Source: Hyparrhenia diplandra (lineage: Eukaryota; Streptophyta; Magnoliopsida; Poales; Poaceae). Taken from it: a stretch of DNA of 64,000 nt. The stretch is taken from positions 62,001 to 126,000 of the forward strand of contig JADLZK010001386.1 in NCBI GenBank assembly GCA_015847255.1, read 5' to 3'. This document shows positions 32,334 to 46,269 of this stretch, in pieces (within the stretch, counting starts at the first letter, position 1; the number at the start of each line of letters is the position of its first letter). The notes under the pieces were generated by a model. It was given only the letters and a program-made list of their open reading frames with translations. It searched no databases and was not told where the DNA came from. A program made the translations under genes and the position numbers.

Positions 32334-35300
32334 TGTGATGAGGAGAACCTCCTAATTATTGGGCCCACCGCACTTTTTGTTATTGTCCCAAAGACCTCTA
32401 ACAAAGGTGCGAGATACACCCAATAACTTAAGAAGCTGTCGGATGTCATCGAAACTCCGATTACACCTCACACCGGGATCAACAAAGGAGTAGCTACAAC
32501 ATTACAACATTTATTACAAAAAATATAGATCGAGTGCGGAAGAATAATAACATAATTTTACAACAGGTGATTAAGTTACATTTGAGTAAACTTAACTTAA
32601 TTGCGGAAGTAGAAACGAGAACTACGGGGGAGATAACTAAATCATGTCGAGCCCTCGACATAACCTCGGTTAGTAGCATGAGTCGGCACTTGCAACAAGG
32701 GTTAAAGAACCACGAGTGCGGAGTACTCAACAAGACTTAACCGACTAAAGAAAATAGGAGAAGACTCGGGAATGCGAGGCCATAGGAAACGAGGGGTAAG
32801 ATCAAGGACTCATTTTTGCATAAAAGCTTACTAAGAGTAGATCCTTACTTTCAAAGTTTTATCTCAAATTTAGTAAAACCTCTCTTCTAAGTGATTCTAC
32901 TCTAGAGCAATCACTTATCAATCAAAACCATCTTTAATACTAATTCCAAAGTTCCATTTCTTATCTACGAAGAAAGGGCGGAGTATCGGTCTCCTTCAGA
33001 AACAACGGCGATCGGCCAATCGATTCAAAACCACCGGGGGGATTCCCTTCCACACGATATATGTAGCACCGAAGCTTGCATATATCAACCATCTCCCGTT
33101 AGTTCAAAGCGGGGGCGAGGGCCTACGCCACCCGAGAATCTGAGTACTCCTCCAACACGGGACTTTAACCCACCGAGGGTATCTTGTACTCCCGCCATCT
33201 CTCCACTCCCGGTCGCGTGGTTGTCATTCCGATTTGACACACCCCCGAATCGGGCTTACCAAAGCATGTGGTTGGTACTTGCTTCGACTTATGCGGGGTG
33301 ACAACCGGATAATCGTGCCTTTGACCCAACGGTCTCGGCGCGCAAACATGCGTTCAACCGATCCTCGATAGACTCAATCCGATCCGCGGACGGTCCTTAA
33401 CCAACAAGCGGAAACACTACAAAGAGACTCCTTCTCAATGCAAGTTACCCGACCGGGTCTCAGATTAATCATAACTTCCATTTACCACCTCGAGGGTGTT
33501 CTCTTTTCCAAAGCATAACCATGAAGAGCAAAGATAAACCTATATCTCGCGAGCGGTGAACCACCATTCGACTTCTACCGATATCTAAGCATTGCTAAGC
33601 ATGAAGATATCGACCTACTCATACTAGTGGGATATCATTTGGAAATATCTGGAATTCAAGGTAGTCATGCAGCAACGGTTACAATCAACTCCTACTCACT
33701 TAATGCAACATATTATCATCATATATAAGTGATATAAAGCTTTTGAAAACATCAAGGAAGGTTTGAATGCATCCAGGGGCTTGCACGTGTTGCGAGTAAA
33801 GTTAGATTCGAATTTGGATCACCAAAGTTAATGTTGACACCATCCTCCGGTGGATGGATCTTCTTCAAAGCTTCATCATCACGATCCGACTCACTCTCGT
33901 ATACTCTACACGTAGATGATGATGTATGCTTTAGCATGATGGAATGATAAACATGATGCTTGATGAATGCATGGAAACGATAAACAACTTGAGTACCACT
34001 TTCCTTCACGATAAAGTTGCAACCCAACAAAACTAACTTGTTGAACTATTCTACGAAACATCATCACCATTGCCTAAGGAGTTCTCAAGGACCATTTGAT
34101 TGTGGTATGATCCAAGATTCACAAAGCAATCCCAAATCACACATCAAACCTAAGTCATTCTACCTTAAACACTTACCCTTTTCTAATTAAACAAATAAAG
34201 CATAAAATAACAAATAAATTAAACATCTCAAAATGACTCCAAACTTTTCTGAGATAGGTCCTATCATGAAACAGTTCTAAATAAAATTTCAAGAATTTTG
34301 GATGTCTAGATTATTTTATAAAATTCACCAAAGACCCCTTTTTGAATAAAAAGCTGGGAATTTTAAAAACAGGTCAAAAAACAGTTTAAAATTCAAATTT
34401 GAAAGTTTTCCCACAATCTAGACATCATGAAAGACACACACAAAAATTTTCATAATTTTTCGGGCTTGGGATAAATTTCTATGAATTTTGAAAGAAAGCG
34501 AAGTTTCAAAGTTTAAATCAAATCGAGAAAAAACAAATTAAAAGAAAAGGCGGCCATGGGCCGAATCCGCCCAAGTTGACTTATCGGGTCAACGCATCGC
34601 CAGGCGAAGCGCGGCCAGGCCGGCCCAAGGCGGCTGCGCCTAGGCTTACCCCACGGCAACTTTGCAAAAGGTCCCCGTTAACTTTGATATTTGCTACTCG
34701 ACCCGAGCACTATTCACACGAGTCTTAAAGCTTGCAACCAACCCCCGGGTACTTTTCCTATTTGTTTTCTCGGGTCCTTGGCCCTTCTTCGGCGTTGACC
34801 CGGCGGCAAGACCGGCCGACCGCCGGAACTCGGCCGGGCGGCGAGGTCTCCGACGACGCGACCTACCCCAACACACTCCCTATGACCCCGCGCATCACAA
34901 GGCACCCAAAACTAAACCCTAGGGCACCAAAGCACCCTTGCCGCGGACATGGCGGCCGGCGGGCGCGGACGACGACGACAGCGGAGCTCACCGGGCTGTC
35001 TCCGGCGACGAGCGAGCACGGCAACACGCTGGCGACACCGGGCGACTCTAACACCCTAACTAATCAAACCTAAACGGCTCTCCAACACCCATCGCCACGC
35101 GCGGCGGATGCCGAGGGGAGCTCGTCGGGGTCGGCGGCGTCCGGCGACTCCAAGACGGAAAAGGAAAAACGGACGGCACGAGCGCGTGGCGGGCAGCTCA
35201 CCGCGACCGAGGCTCACGTTGGTTGGGACCGGAGACAAGGCGGAGATGGGTTGGACGATGGTGACAGCTGGCGATAACGACGCTCCGGTGGGCAACGTCG

Positions 35301-36605
35301 GCGTTCGGCACCCCGGCGACGCGACTGCGCGAAACCGACGAGCCGACCGGCATCAGGACCTCGAGGCGATTCTAAAGCACTAGCTGGTTGACTGTAAACC
35401 TCACCAGAGCAGTGGGACGACGGCGAGGTACCACGCGGCGGCGCGGCTGCCGGCCGTGGAGAAGACGGCGGCGTTTGCGCAGTACAGGTGAAGCGAGAGG
35501 CTACGGGCTGGCTCAAAAGAAGCGCAAGGGAGGTGCGATGCACCAAGCGAGTATCTAAACTCGGGGACGGATCGATCGACGCCAAATTTATAGGCGGAGA
35601 CGGCGGTGGTCGGTGGGCGGCGACGTGAACAACTTGACCACGACGACGTCGAACGACCTCCTGCGGCTCGGGATAGGGATGGAATGGGTCGAGGACACGT
35701 AGGCGAGCTCGTCGACACGTCGAAGCAGCGTGGCGTTGCGAGGTCGGCCGGAAATAGCGAGAAGGGCGGCCGGCGCAGACACGGCGGCATGCACACCGCA
35801 TGGCCGAGCTCGCTTCCCCTTCCCCGATTTCTAATTCCCAAAACCCTAAATCGAATTTCACAAATTACTCTCAAAACTTGAACTCGCACTCGAAAAACTC
35901 CAAAAATAACATTGTTCTAACTTTTCAAACTCTACAAAAGTCATTACGAAACATCTTCAAATTTTGACTCTAAACTAGACTTTTGAAAAGGAAAATTTGA
36001 AATTCAAATTGAGATTTGAAATTACTTCAAAAATTTGAACTAAACTTGAAAAACTCAAGATACCAACTTTGTCCACCTTGAAAAGATCTACAAAGTTGCT
36101 ATTGAAAGTTTTCTCAAATTTTGGCTAAATTTGAAGTAATAGAAAAGGGGTCAAACTAGGGTTTGAAAAGACTTTGAAACATTTAAAATTTCTTTAAAAT
36201 TTTCCAATAAACTTTGAAAACTCCAAATATGAAAATTGTACCCCAAAAAAAGATAAACACTTTGGCTTTTGGAAATTTGCTAAAATTATGCACAAATCAA
36301 AAATTATCGAAAAGGGGACAAAAAAGATGACATTGAAATTAGGGTTTTGAAATCCAAATCAAATGAAATTGGATCAAACTTCACACCAACCATTTATAGA
36401 TATAAAAACAATCATTCCACCATATACTTAAGAGCAAAAACATGTGATCAAAAGGAAATCACTCTAACCCCTAAGCTCAAACAAATGCTAAATAAATAAA
36501 CTTATTTTACTTAATGCATAGGAGGTTATCCACAAATGCATGCTTTGCAATGCTTATGATGACATGATCAAAATTTTAATTATATATTAACATCCGGGAT
36601 GTTAC
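32334..36605 (-). mobile_element. Solo LTR E (chromovirus-like, 4.3 kb), TSD GGTGT
   Basis: It is flanked by perfect GGTGT duplications at 32329-32333 and 36606-36610. In minus sense it begins GTAACATCCCGGATG (first T apparently lost) and ends CTCCTCATCACA. Its layout parallels the LTR of D/D': AT-rich start, GC-rich block (34560-35850), a GGGGCTTGC landmark (about 33776) and GTGCGGAAG near the end. It is therefore a related but distinct chromovirus family. No internal region remains. The long open frames at 35214-35889 lie in the GC-rich block and show no protein motif. Confidence 0.85.
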
Positions 36606-36610
36606 GGTGT

Positions 36611-36779
36611 GCCTTAGGGGTTCGGCGTTGGTGTAAAGAACCGGGCGTGAGAGCTAATCACGGGTGTAGGCTGTGTCATCCGTGAACCACCGGCCTCACC
36701 CGTAACTCTCCTTCGTGATGACCCGCGAGAAAAAGAACTCCTGCGTGCTTCGTCTAGCTCAACTAGAGCGAAGGTGAGT
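36611..36779 (-). other. Element C internal, unassigned GC-rich piece
   Basis: This is the continuation, across the solo LTR, of the GC-rich sequence at 31970-32328. I recognise no protein or RNA in it. Confidence 0.35.
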
Positions 36780-37134
36780 GATGGGGATTTATATAATGAG
36801 AGTTAGGGTTAGGGAGCGGAATCTCATTTATATATCCCGAAAAATAATAGATAATCTTTCGTGGTCATTCTCATCAAATTTTTATTATGTGCCCTTGCAA
36901 AGGTGTGATAATGAAATTTCTAGAGGAGGAGTATCTAGGTATGTGACATTCTTGCCTTGCAATGCACCAATGTTACTAGCAATCCTTGTCACAAGAGAGG
37001 TACAATAAGCAGGTGTGGATTGTTTAAAATTGCTAAGCATGCATTTTATGATTTCTTTTTACAGAGCAATCTTTCTCTTGTGAACTATGGCAAAGAGGCA
37101 TTGCATCTCAACATCCAAAAGACGGCGTTGCAAG
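36780..37134 (+). pseudogene. Possible captured host-gene fragment (two exon-like pieces)
   Basis: On the plus strand, opposite to element C, an open piece ends in LPCNAPMLLAILVTRE at 36999. It is followed by GT at 37000, a 65-base AT-rich stretch with TTTCTTTTTACAG ending at 37064, and then SNLSLVNYGKEALHLNIQK in the same joined frame. Homology to Athila RT (antisense) begins only at about 37135. The exon/intron signature and non-element composition suggest transduced host sequence. I do not recognise the protein family. A chance arrangement is not excluded. Confidence 0.4.
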
Positions 37135-37690
37135 ACTTCGGTCTAAATTCTCAAGACGAGTTGTCAAAGGTTTTTCCATAGACGGAGAAATCATCCATGA
37201 ACACCTCCATGATTTCTTCAATCATGTGCGAGAATATCGACATCATGCACCATTGGAATGATGCGGGTGCATTACACAACCCGAACGACATTCTCCTATA
37301 AGCGCACGTTCCATACGGGCATGTGAAAGTTGTATTGCTTTGATCATCGGGGTGGATGGGAATTTGGTGATAACCCGAATACCCATCGAGGAAAGCGAAG
37401 AAAGAATGTTTCGCTAACCGCTCCAACATTTCATCAATGAAGGGGGCGGAAAGTGATCTTTCTTTGTTGCCGCATTGAGTTTTGGTAGTCAATGCACATT
37501 CTCCACCCAATGACTGCTTATTTGTGGAATTAATTCATTTTTAGCGTTTTCAATTACCGTCATCCCTCCTTTCTTTGGTACCCACGGACGGGGGCTAACC
37601 CGGTCATTTGTGTGGTACGGGATAAATTATCCCGGCGTGAAGAAGTTTGAGGACTTCCTTTTTCCACGACTTCTCTCATCTCATTATTGA
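37135..37690 (-). pseudogene. Reverse transcriptase fragment (element C)
   Basis: The open minus-strand piece 37151-37510 reads FIDEMLERLAKHSFFAFLDG, then YSGYHQIPIHPDDQ, MSFGLCNAPASFQ and the catalytic MEVFMDDFSVYGKTF. These are canonical RT blocks of the Athila clade (F-M-D-D box). Homology ends at about 37135, right after the catalytic box, so the thumb, RNase H and integrase are lost. Upstream, towards 37690, the RT N-terminus is frameshifted. Confidence 0.85.
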
Positions 37691-38071
37691 GCGGCGTTGT
37701 GGTTCGCGTGAGGGTGATTTTTAGGGTCAACGGGGATGCGATGAGAGCAAATTAGAGGGCTAATCCCTTTTAAATCATGCAATGAATATCCGAAGACCGT
37801 CCTATGTTTTTCTAGTATTTTGATCAATTTGGATGACTCCTCGTTGGTTAATTTGTCACCGATAATTACGGGGAGCATTTTTGTCATTGTTTAGGAAAAC
37901 ATAGCGTAATCCTTCGAGGGAAGGGCTTTTTAGCTCAATGGGAGGTGGTGTCGTTTCTTCTTCTTTAGGGAGATCGATAAATTCATCTATCTCGCTAATT
38001 TCTTCAATGAAGAATTTGGAGTATTTTTCTAAAGATTCTTCAGGAGTTTCAAAAGGTATTTTTGACACCAC
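37684..38071 (-). pseudogene. Pol linker before RT (element C)
   Basis: Two overlapping open pieces read PPPIELKSPSLEGLRYVFL and LIKILEKHRTVFGYSLHDLK, ending in SHRIPVDPKNHPHAN. This is the conserved connection between protease region and RT in Athila elements. The matching pieces in A (about 2040-2170) and F (about 50110-50460) are more decayed. Confidence 0.75.
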
Positions 38072-38149
38072 CTCTATGGTTGTTATTGGGGACGAGGGGG
38101 TTCAGCTATTGTGTTTTTGGATTGTTGTATGGGTAGCGTGAACATGTCC

Positions 38150-38560
38150 CTACCTAATTTGACATCTAACTCCCCGTGTTTGGTGGATCGCGAATAACTT
38201 TTCTAGGGGATGGCCAATTAGAATGTCGAAATCCTCAATGTCAAAAATGTGGAAATCAAGGCTCATTCAGACACCTTCATGGTAAAGAGAGACATTATGT
38301 AGAACCCCAACCCTTGGAGAGTCGAACACATATCAGCTCTAAAAGTCTTTATTGTGGTCGGCGTTGCTCTTCCTCAAAAAAAAAAGTTTGGGCATAGGTT
38401 TGTGACATGATGTTGATGCCCACGGTTGGGTTATACAATACCGTTTCTTGTTTTCTTTTTATTATGCATTGAATGGGGAGCGAGGGAGTACGAATCGAAT
38501 TTCTTGAAGGCGACTCATTTCGTGTACCCATTATTTGCTCATGAAAGATGTTAACCCCAT
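38150..38560 (-). pseudogene. Protease-region remnant with YNPTVGINIMS motif (element C)
   Basis: Minus-strand reading gives ETVLYNPTVGINIMSQTYAQ at about 38400-38450 and, further on near 38215-38245, a DFDILIGHP-type strand. This is the position of the aspartic protease in related elements, but the catalytic D-[ST]-G is replaced by N-P-T. Frameshifts split the domain. Confidence 0.6.
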
Positions 38561-38599
38561 GATTGACTCTCGTAGAGAGAGTACGTGCTTAAAGGTTTT

Positions 38600-39480
38600 C
38601 TAGGGGTGATAGGAACTGGTGGTCTCTTTACCAGGCTCGTATTTCGAGGTATTTCCAAAATCCTCAAGAAATACATCCTCGATATCTGGGAGGTCTCGGG
38701 GAGGGGTTCCTCTTTTGGTTCGGGTGCGGTATTTTCGGAGGTTCGACTTGAAGCGGCGAAACCTCATGGGACACCGCTCAACACGGACGGGTTCTAGAGG
38801 AGGGTGTTTTCAAGTATTCGGTCTAAAAGGGCTTCCCCTTCCTCCGTGGTTTTTGTGTAAACGACCCTCCCGCGGCCGTGTCTAGCTGCGAGGCGGACTC
38901 TTTAGTCAAACCCGGCCCGAAATCTTTGAGCGGCACACATGGTGGGAATGGATGGATTACGGACCGGACCTCGTTAAAATTGAGAATCGTCCCCGGCTGC
39001 ACCTAATGACTCCTTCTCCCCTTGTTGGGAAGAGTAGTATCTCTTGACGGGAGGGAAACAATTCGGGATATAGGGAAGAAAGCTTGGCAAAACCTTGCCC
39101 GCAATTCCTCCCAATCACCGCTACCTTCCCTACGTTGTGGTCGAACCCTTTTTTCGCTCTCTCCTCAAGTGAGAAAGGGAATAGCTTCCACCTCAACGTG
39201 TCTTGTGACATGCCTTCAATGGTGAGGCAAGCACAGAGTTGCTTAAACTCCCTCGGGTGATGGTATGGATTTTTCGTAATCATATCCCAGAAGGGTGATC
39301 CCAAACCATGGCCGGTAGGCGGGGCGAGGCTCATAACTTCGAAGGCGTGATGGGCCGAGAAGAAGATGGGCGTTCTAAGAGCTCGCCACTCGAGCGAGGC
39401 AGTTTTGCAATAGTTGAGTGCTCCATAATTTTTAGATTTTTGTTTTAATGGTGGGGTGGAAATGGATAATGTAGGATACA
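38600..39480 (-). pseudogene. gag: Athila-like gag remnant (element C)
   Basis: The open minus-strand frame 38957-39607 runs from the LTR end through the primer site into gag: HHPREFKQLCACLTIEGMSQ, then TLRWKLFPFSLEERAK. It ends with the EILLFPTRGEG portion and RFSILTRSGP, matching the A and F gags. Downstream to about 38600 the capsid end is frameshifted. This is the most readable gag among the Athila-like copies. Confidence 0.75.
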
Positions 39481-39515
39481 CGGGTAGACTAGGTTCGAAG
39501 ACTATAGCGACAACC

Positions 39516-39537
39516 GTCCCGACAGCAACGCGCCGTA
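39516..39537 (-). other. Primer binding site of element C (degenerate tRNA-Asp type)
   Basis: On the minus strand the sequence reads CGGCGCGTTGCTGTCGGGA, a few bases after the LTR end CACCAACA. It is a mutated form of the site seen in A and F. Confidence 0.6.
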
Positions 39538-39543
39538 AATGCT

Positions 39544-40883
39544 TGTTGGTGTTTCTTAGCGTAAGCGAAATAGTCAAGCGCACGGAAATACCGTTGTAGC
39601 ACTTCACCCGGAAGTGTTCGAGGTATCGATTTCCACGAGGGAGCGGGTGTTAAGTCGGGCTCGACTAGCTACCGGGATGAAGATGGAAAGGGTGAACTGG
39701 GTAGTGAGTTTCTACTACACCCGGATTATCCTAAAGCCGAATTACTTCTTTTCTTATACGTTCACGTAGCCACCGGCTCTCCCCGTCCGCGAAGGGTCCG
39801 GCCTCGGACTACCGCGACAAGGACATGGAGGAATACTAAGGTCAAGCGGGGCTGTCACCACCAGCCGCCTACCTCACTACCGTGGGTGATTGGCAAACGA
39901 GGGTGACTTGTAGTTTAGACACCACGTCTACACTACTTATCAGTACTCTAGCGTCGGCCGGGAACATCCGTCTTCATCGGGAGTCCTCTACTAGAGCATC
40001 TACCGATATGGTAAACAACGAACCGGCGAACGTATAATTAAAGTAATAATTCAAACTCGAAGATAATTCATCGTAAATAGAACACGGATCTCTTACTCAA
40101 ACCCGGTAGGATAATCCGTAGAGGTACAAATGCGGAGCGAGGGGAGCCGACAAGTTTGAACTCCAAATGCACGGCGAGAGGGGTCGCTACTCCTCTTCTC
40201 CACACTTCCTCCTCTCTCACTCCCTTCTAATTCTAACTTGGCTCCTTTCCTCTACTCCAATGTGTACTAAGTGTGAGTGGTGGAGTGGAGTGTGGGATTT
40301 ATTAAATGATCAAATGATCAAGTGTGTGATGGTGTGTATTGATGTGTATGATGTTTTGATACAAGTGAGGAGTGCCTCTCTTTTATATAGTGGAGAGGGA
40401 GAGGGAATGGAGGGCTCTCCTTGCCCGGGGAGGTCTTCTTGGCGGGAACGAAACCTTGCCTTTGCATGCAACCGCCGGTGAAAACCGCTCCAAAAAACCG
40501 GAGGAGAGGCGGGGAGCAGGGCGAAAATTTGCGCCGACCGCCGCCGCGGTGTCTTGGGCGCCCCAGGGTGGGCCTCCCGGCCCCGGCCTTCTCCTGTTGC
40601 GCGTTTTGTCCTTCAAATGTTGGGCCTATGATGGTGCATGGGCCAAATTGTGCGCGGGGTTTGGTCCTCTTGATTGATCCACTCCTTGGCGTCTTTTATT
40701 CAATACGCTTTCTAATTTATTTGACGACTTTGTACTGTTTCCACTCTTATACGCAAAACATAATTTCTACGAATACAAGTGGAACTAGGTTAGAAGTAAA
40801 GGTATATGTAACATAAGTTTGCCCCTTTCTCATGAATTGGATAAAGGTTGGCGGTATAATATACTCGATAATGACCGCCAACA
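39544..40883 (-). repeat. 5' LTR of element C
   Basis: A 1340-bp LTR in minus orientation (TGTTGGCGG…CACCAACA), the pair of 29599-30956. A minus-strand TATA motif is at about 40382-40390. Differences from the partner are mainly small indels and CG/CA/TG changes. Confidence 0.9.
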
Positions 40884-42592
<1,709 letters not shown>

Positions 42593-42608
42593 AATCTACC
42601 CCCTTAAG

Positions 42609-43452
42609 AAAATCTCGTCGAGATTTTGTCGCATTATAACCACTTGTTATAAAAGGTAGGGTAGGCTTCTCGTAGATAGGTCTCATTTTCCCAAGTAGCA
42701 TCACTCTCCCCATGATTACTCCATAAGATCTTGTATAGCTTCACTATCTTGTTACGACTTGTCCTTTCTTTGATATCCAAGATTTGGCGGGTTGTTCAAA
42801 ATAAGTCGGGTCGGTGTCAACTTCGAGCATTTCATTTGGAATCCGTTCTTGGGCACTCTCAAACATTTCTTCAATTGAGATACGTGGAAAACATCAAAAG
42901 ATGGATCTCAACTCATAGGTTAGTTGTAGCGATAGGCCACCATTCCTTTGGCGGCAATGATACGATAAGGACCTACGAATCTAGGTGCTAACTTCCTTTT
43001 GACTCCAAAGCGTTGCGCTCTCTTCGTGGTGACACCTTAAGATACACAAAATCACCAACTCACGAATTTCAAAGGTTTACTACGCTTATTAGCATAGCTT
43101 TTTACGGACGGACTTGAGCCGTGGCTAGATGTTGTTTACCTTTGTCCTAACCTTACGTTACGCTTCATCAGCGAAGTCGATGCGTAATGTTCTATCTCGG
43201 TCTCTACCCAATTCAAGGGTGTTCTACACTTTCTACCATACAAGGCTTCAAATGGTGCCATCTTGATACTTGTTTGATAGCTGTTGTTATAAGTGAACTC
43301 AACAAACGGTAACCATTTGTCCCATGGGCCTTTAGCGAGATAAAACACGGGCTCTTAACATGTCTTCTAGAATTTGATTTACTTGTTACCTTGTCAATTG
43401 TTAGAGTGGTTGATAGGCCAAACTATGAAGTAGCTTTGTGTTTAAAGGCGTC
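42609..43452 (-). pseudogene. pol: Chromovirus pol C-terminus (element D')
   Basis: Minus-strand peptides match the D integrase and chromodomain: KGPWDKWLPFVEFTYNNSYQ, IKMAPFEALYGRKCRTPLNW at 43180-43348, then a frameshifted chromodomain (IVKLYKILWSNHGESDATWE at about 42690-42760). The frame is broken several times. It is cut at 43452, just upstream of the peptide corresponding to D's QKALDTK, where the LTR of H/G begins. Confidence 0.82.
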
Positions 43453-43774
43453 TGTTGGTATTTCTTACGCGACACGAGATAAATCCATAGCGCACGGATC
43501 TGGATTGTAGCTTTCACCCGGAAGTATTGAGGTGGTATCGTATTTTCCACGAGGAACGGAAGTGTACTAGAGATGGAACAAGGTCGCCCAAGGTAAGAAT
43601 AGAGATAATATTTTTGGTAGGGACGAGAGGGTTTTCTAAGCTTAGCCCAAGGTCACTAGATAACTAAAGTCTCGGCTTACTACACTTGCTTACCGGGCAT
43701 TTGTTCCTTTCAGATTCTTGAAAAAGGCGGGGAAGCGATGTCGGGGTCGGCCGACCAAAAGCTCTACGAGAACA
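43453..43774 (-). repeat. 3' LTR of H/G, distal part
   Basis: The end is of B-type LTR (minus sense …AATACCAACA) and continues at 53259 after element F. GAACA at 43770-43774 is the left copy of F's target duplication. Confidence 0.8.
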
Positions 43775-45121
43775 TGTTGGTGTTTCTTACGCACCGAGAG
43801 AAATCCATAGCGCCGCGGAAATACCGTTGTAGCACTTCACCCGGTGGTAGCGGGGTATCGTATTTTCACGAGGGGCGGTCGTAGCGGTGGCTTTCGGTCT
43901 ATGTCAACCTAAGGCAAGGGTTTGTTTTCTAAGAGTAGCGGTATCTATAGGCTAAGTTTTCCGGCGGTGATTCCTAAAAGTCCATTTGTCTACTCGCCGG
44001 GCACCGCCCACGCTCAAACGGTGTTCGGCAATTAGCACTAACTGCGCCGCACGACGAGCGTGGGGGGGATTTCAAGGGACGGACAAAGCTTGTCACGACC
44101 AAGCCGCCTACCCCCTCAACCGTGGGATGCGCCACAAAGGTAGGTGAGCGCTAGTACAAACACCACGTTTGCACTATTGGTCGCGATTCTTGATGTTGGC
44201 CAAGGTTCCCGGTCAAAGAGTCCCTCCACCAGAACTAGCGTAAAGCGATCTACCAATCCCGCAAGTCTACAACGGCTAAGAAATATACGAAGGAAATTAA
44301 GTAGTTTGCAAGATAATCACAAGACTCCTTACCAAAGCGTGGCGGCTTGCAGAGGTACAAAGGCGGGAGGGCCGAGGCAAGTCCGGCACTCAGATCCTCC
44401 TAGGAACCGCGGAACAGAGGGGCGACCGGCAACTCGGGTAGAAAGAATCAAGCTTCTTTCTAGCCTTTCCCTCTCTCACTCTCTAGAATTGGGAGATAGA
44501 ATAGAAGAAGTAGAAGAAGAAGAAGATCTAGTTCTACTCTCTTGCACAAGTGAATTTGGTTTCTCCTTTGAATTTGTATTGCTTGATGAGAGGGAGAGAG
44601 GGGGTCTATTTATACACAAGGGGGAGGGACCTAAGTGCTAAAAAACACCCAAACCGACCTAGGAAAACCTTCCATATACGCCAAACCGACCATCCAACGT
44701 CGGTTTCATCGATTTTGGAAGGTAACAAACCGCCTCCCGAAATTTGGGCTCGAGCCGCCTCGGCCGAGGTGCGGCCGCGCCAGTGGTCTTGCGCGCGCCT
44801 GCCGAGCGGCTTTGGCCGAACCCCGGTATTTGGGCTTCCTTGCTCGAAAAGTTGTAAGGTGGACTTGGCCCGGCCTGGTTTCGACGTTTTTTGTTGCGAT
44901 TTCTGTTTGGGCTTGCCATTTGCTCCTTTGGGCCTTTTTCTATTTGTTGATTTTATTTCTTTTTCTTTGTTTTTTGGCCCAAAGTGATCATCCATGAGTT
45001 TGTACCTGCAAGTCCAAATAAACACCAAAACTTTTGGAATATGTTAGTTGAAATTCCTATTTCTAGGTTGTTTTGGTGTTGTGTTGGCGGTATTTAATTT
45101 GTCGTTGGTTACGAGTCAACA
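43775..45121 (-). repeat. 3' LTR of element F
   Basis: A 1347-bp LTR, minus sense TGTTGACTCGTAACC…CACCAACA. A minus-strand TATA box is at 44606-44614 (CTATTTATA on plus). The coding-looking frames at 44144-44641 recur in the other LTR and are not genes. Confidence 0.92.
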
Positions 45122-46250
45122 AACTCCCCCACACTTAGCCCTTTACTCGTCCTCGGTGAAGGCCACGAGGGACTAAAGTGGTTCAATCTCCAAGATGTAA
45201 GCTTGCATACATGTTATTCAAGCCTTACCGCCTTGTGAGCATTTTCCCACCCTTTTTTACCTTTCATCGTGATGGGGCTTTCTAGCTTTTCTCCAAGCCT
45301 TGGGTGGTTGCCAAATAGAATGGTTATAACGAGAGGTGCTTATCATTCATCCTTTTTTTATCAACTTTTTATCAGGGGTTTTATTTAGATAAAATTTTAT
45401 TTTTCGAGAAAGCATGGGCCTTATTGCTATAAATTTTTTTTTTGGAGAGGTGGGCTCTGCTGCTAAGCCCTAGGCTTTTTTGTCTTTTATTGCCTCTCTT
45501 TTCTTTTTCTCTCTTTTTTTTTTTAGAGATGTGGGCTCTACTCGCTCTTGGACACTTGCCCATTTTCATCTCATTTCTTCTTCTTTTTCTTTTTTTTTTT
45601 AGAGATGTGGGCTCTACTCGCCCTCGGACACTTGTCCATTTTTCATCTCATTTTTTTAGCATAGCCCAAGACATTTCTCTTTTTCAAAGAATAGATTCCC
45701 GGATGTTGAGTTTCTTTTCGGACAAAGTCATAGCAAATCCATTTATACCATATCATATTTGGCAACAACTTAGACTAGATAGAGCATATGCAACCCACAT
45801 GAATCGAGGGTTTTTTGGGGATGAGTAGTTGTTTTAACGAAGCTTGGTATTACGGCGAGGAATAAAATATGCATGCCATGTATCAATTGGTAGATGTAGA
45901 GATGGAGTTTTGCTAACTTGGTTCGGGTTTTAGCACTTAAAGATAAATCACAAGTCAAAATTTAATTTTAATAAATTGCGTACCTTTGACTTGCGAATCC
46001 TCCCCCACACTTGTTTTTTGTACCTATTTTTATTTTTTTCTTTTTGCACAAGGACAAAAACAAGTGGAGACATAGACAATAATATAATAATAAAACTTTA
46101 TTGAATTTATAAATAATTCAAAGCTGGGGGTGCACACTTGAAGGAATTACAAAATGATAGGAAGGGAAATACTGAAATTTAAACTAGTCTTGCGCCTAAT
46201 TATTGATAAAGAGGTAGAGCACTTCTACTCAAAAAGGTCAATGAGATCCA
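45122..46250 (-). other. 3' non-coding region of element F
   Basis: Minus sense, next to the LTR: polypurine tract CTAAGTGTGGGGGAGTT, then the ACTCG..CGAGT-type hairpin (45145-45157). The GTGGGCTCTA/GGACA..TGTCC block occurs three times (45445-45475, 45525-45562, 45601-45640), each next to a T tract. A second PPT-like CAAGTGTGGGGGAG is at about 46005-46018. Blocks match A (4000-6450) and G (61975-64000). Confidence 0.65.
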
Positions 46251-46269
46251 CCGAGCTCTACCCCCGTCT

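Larger units (their letters stand above)
29599..40883 (-). mobile_element. Element C: Athila-like Ty3/gypsy retrotransposon (minus strand) containing solo LTR E
   Basis: The LTRs at 39544-40883 (5') and 29599-30956 (3') share starts (TGTTGGCGGTCATT, minus sense) and ends (AAACACCAACA). Next to the 5' LTR is a degenerate tRNA-Asp-type primer site. Gag, protease-like region and RT peptides follow between 39480 and 37150. RNase H and integrase are absent. Flanks are GGCGG at 29594-29598 and AGCGG at 40884-40888, a near-perfect duplication. The D' LTR sequence continues across the insertion. Without E the element is about 7.0 kb. Confidence 0.88.

Noticed and set aside
35214..35889. 215- and 162-codon minus-strand frames
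   Set aside because: They are overlapping frames in the GC-rich block of solo LTR E, with no recognisable domain; composition makes stops rare.
37151..37181. Extending the plus-strand exon-like piece to the frame end (…VFP)
   Set aside because: From about 37135 on it is simply the antisense of the RT peptide GKTFDN and its flank in element C.
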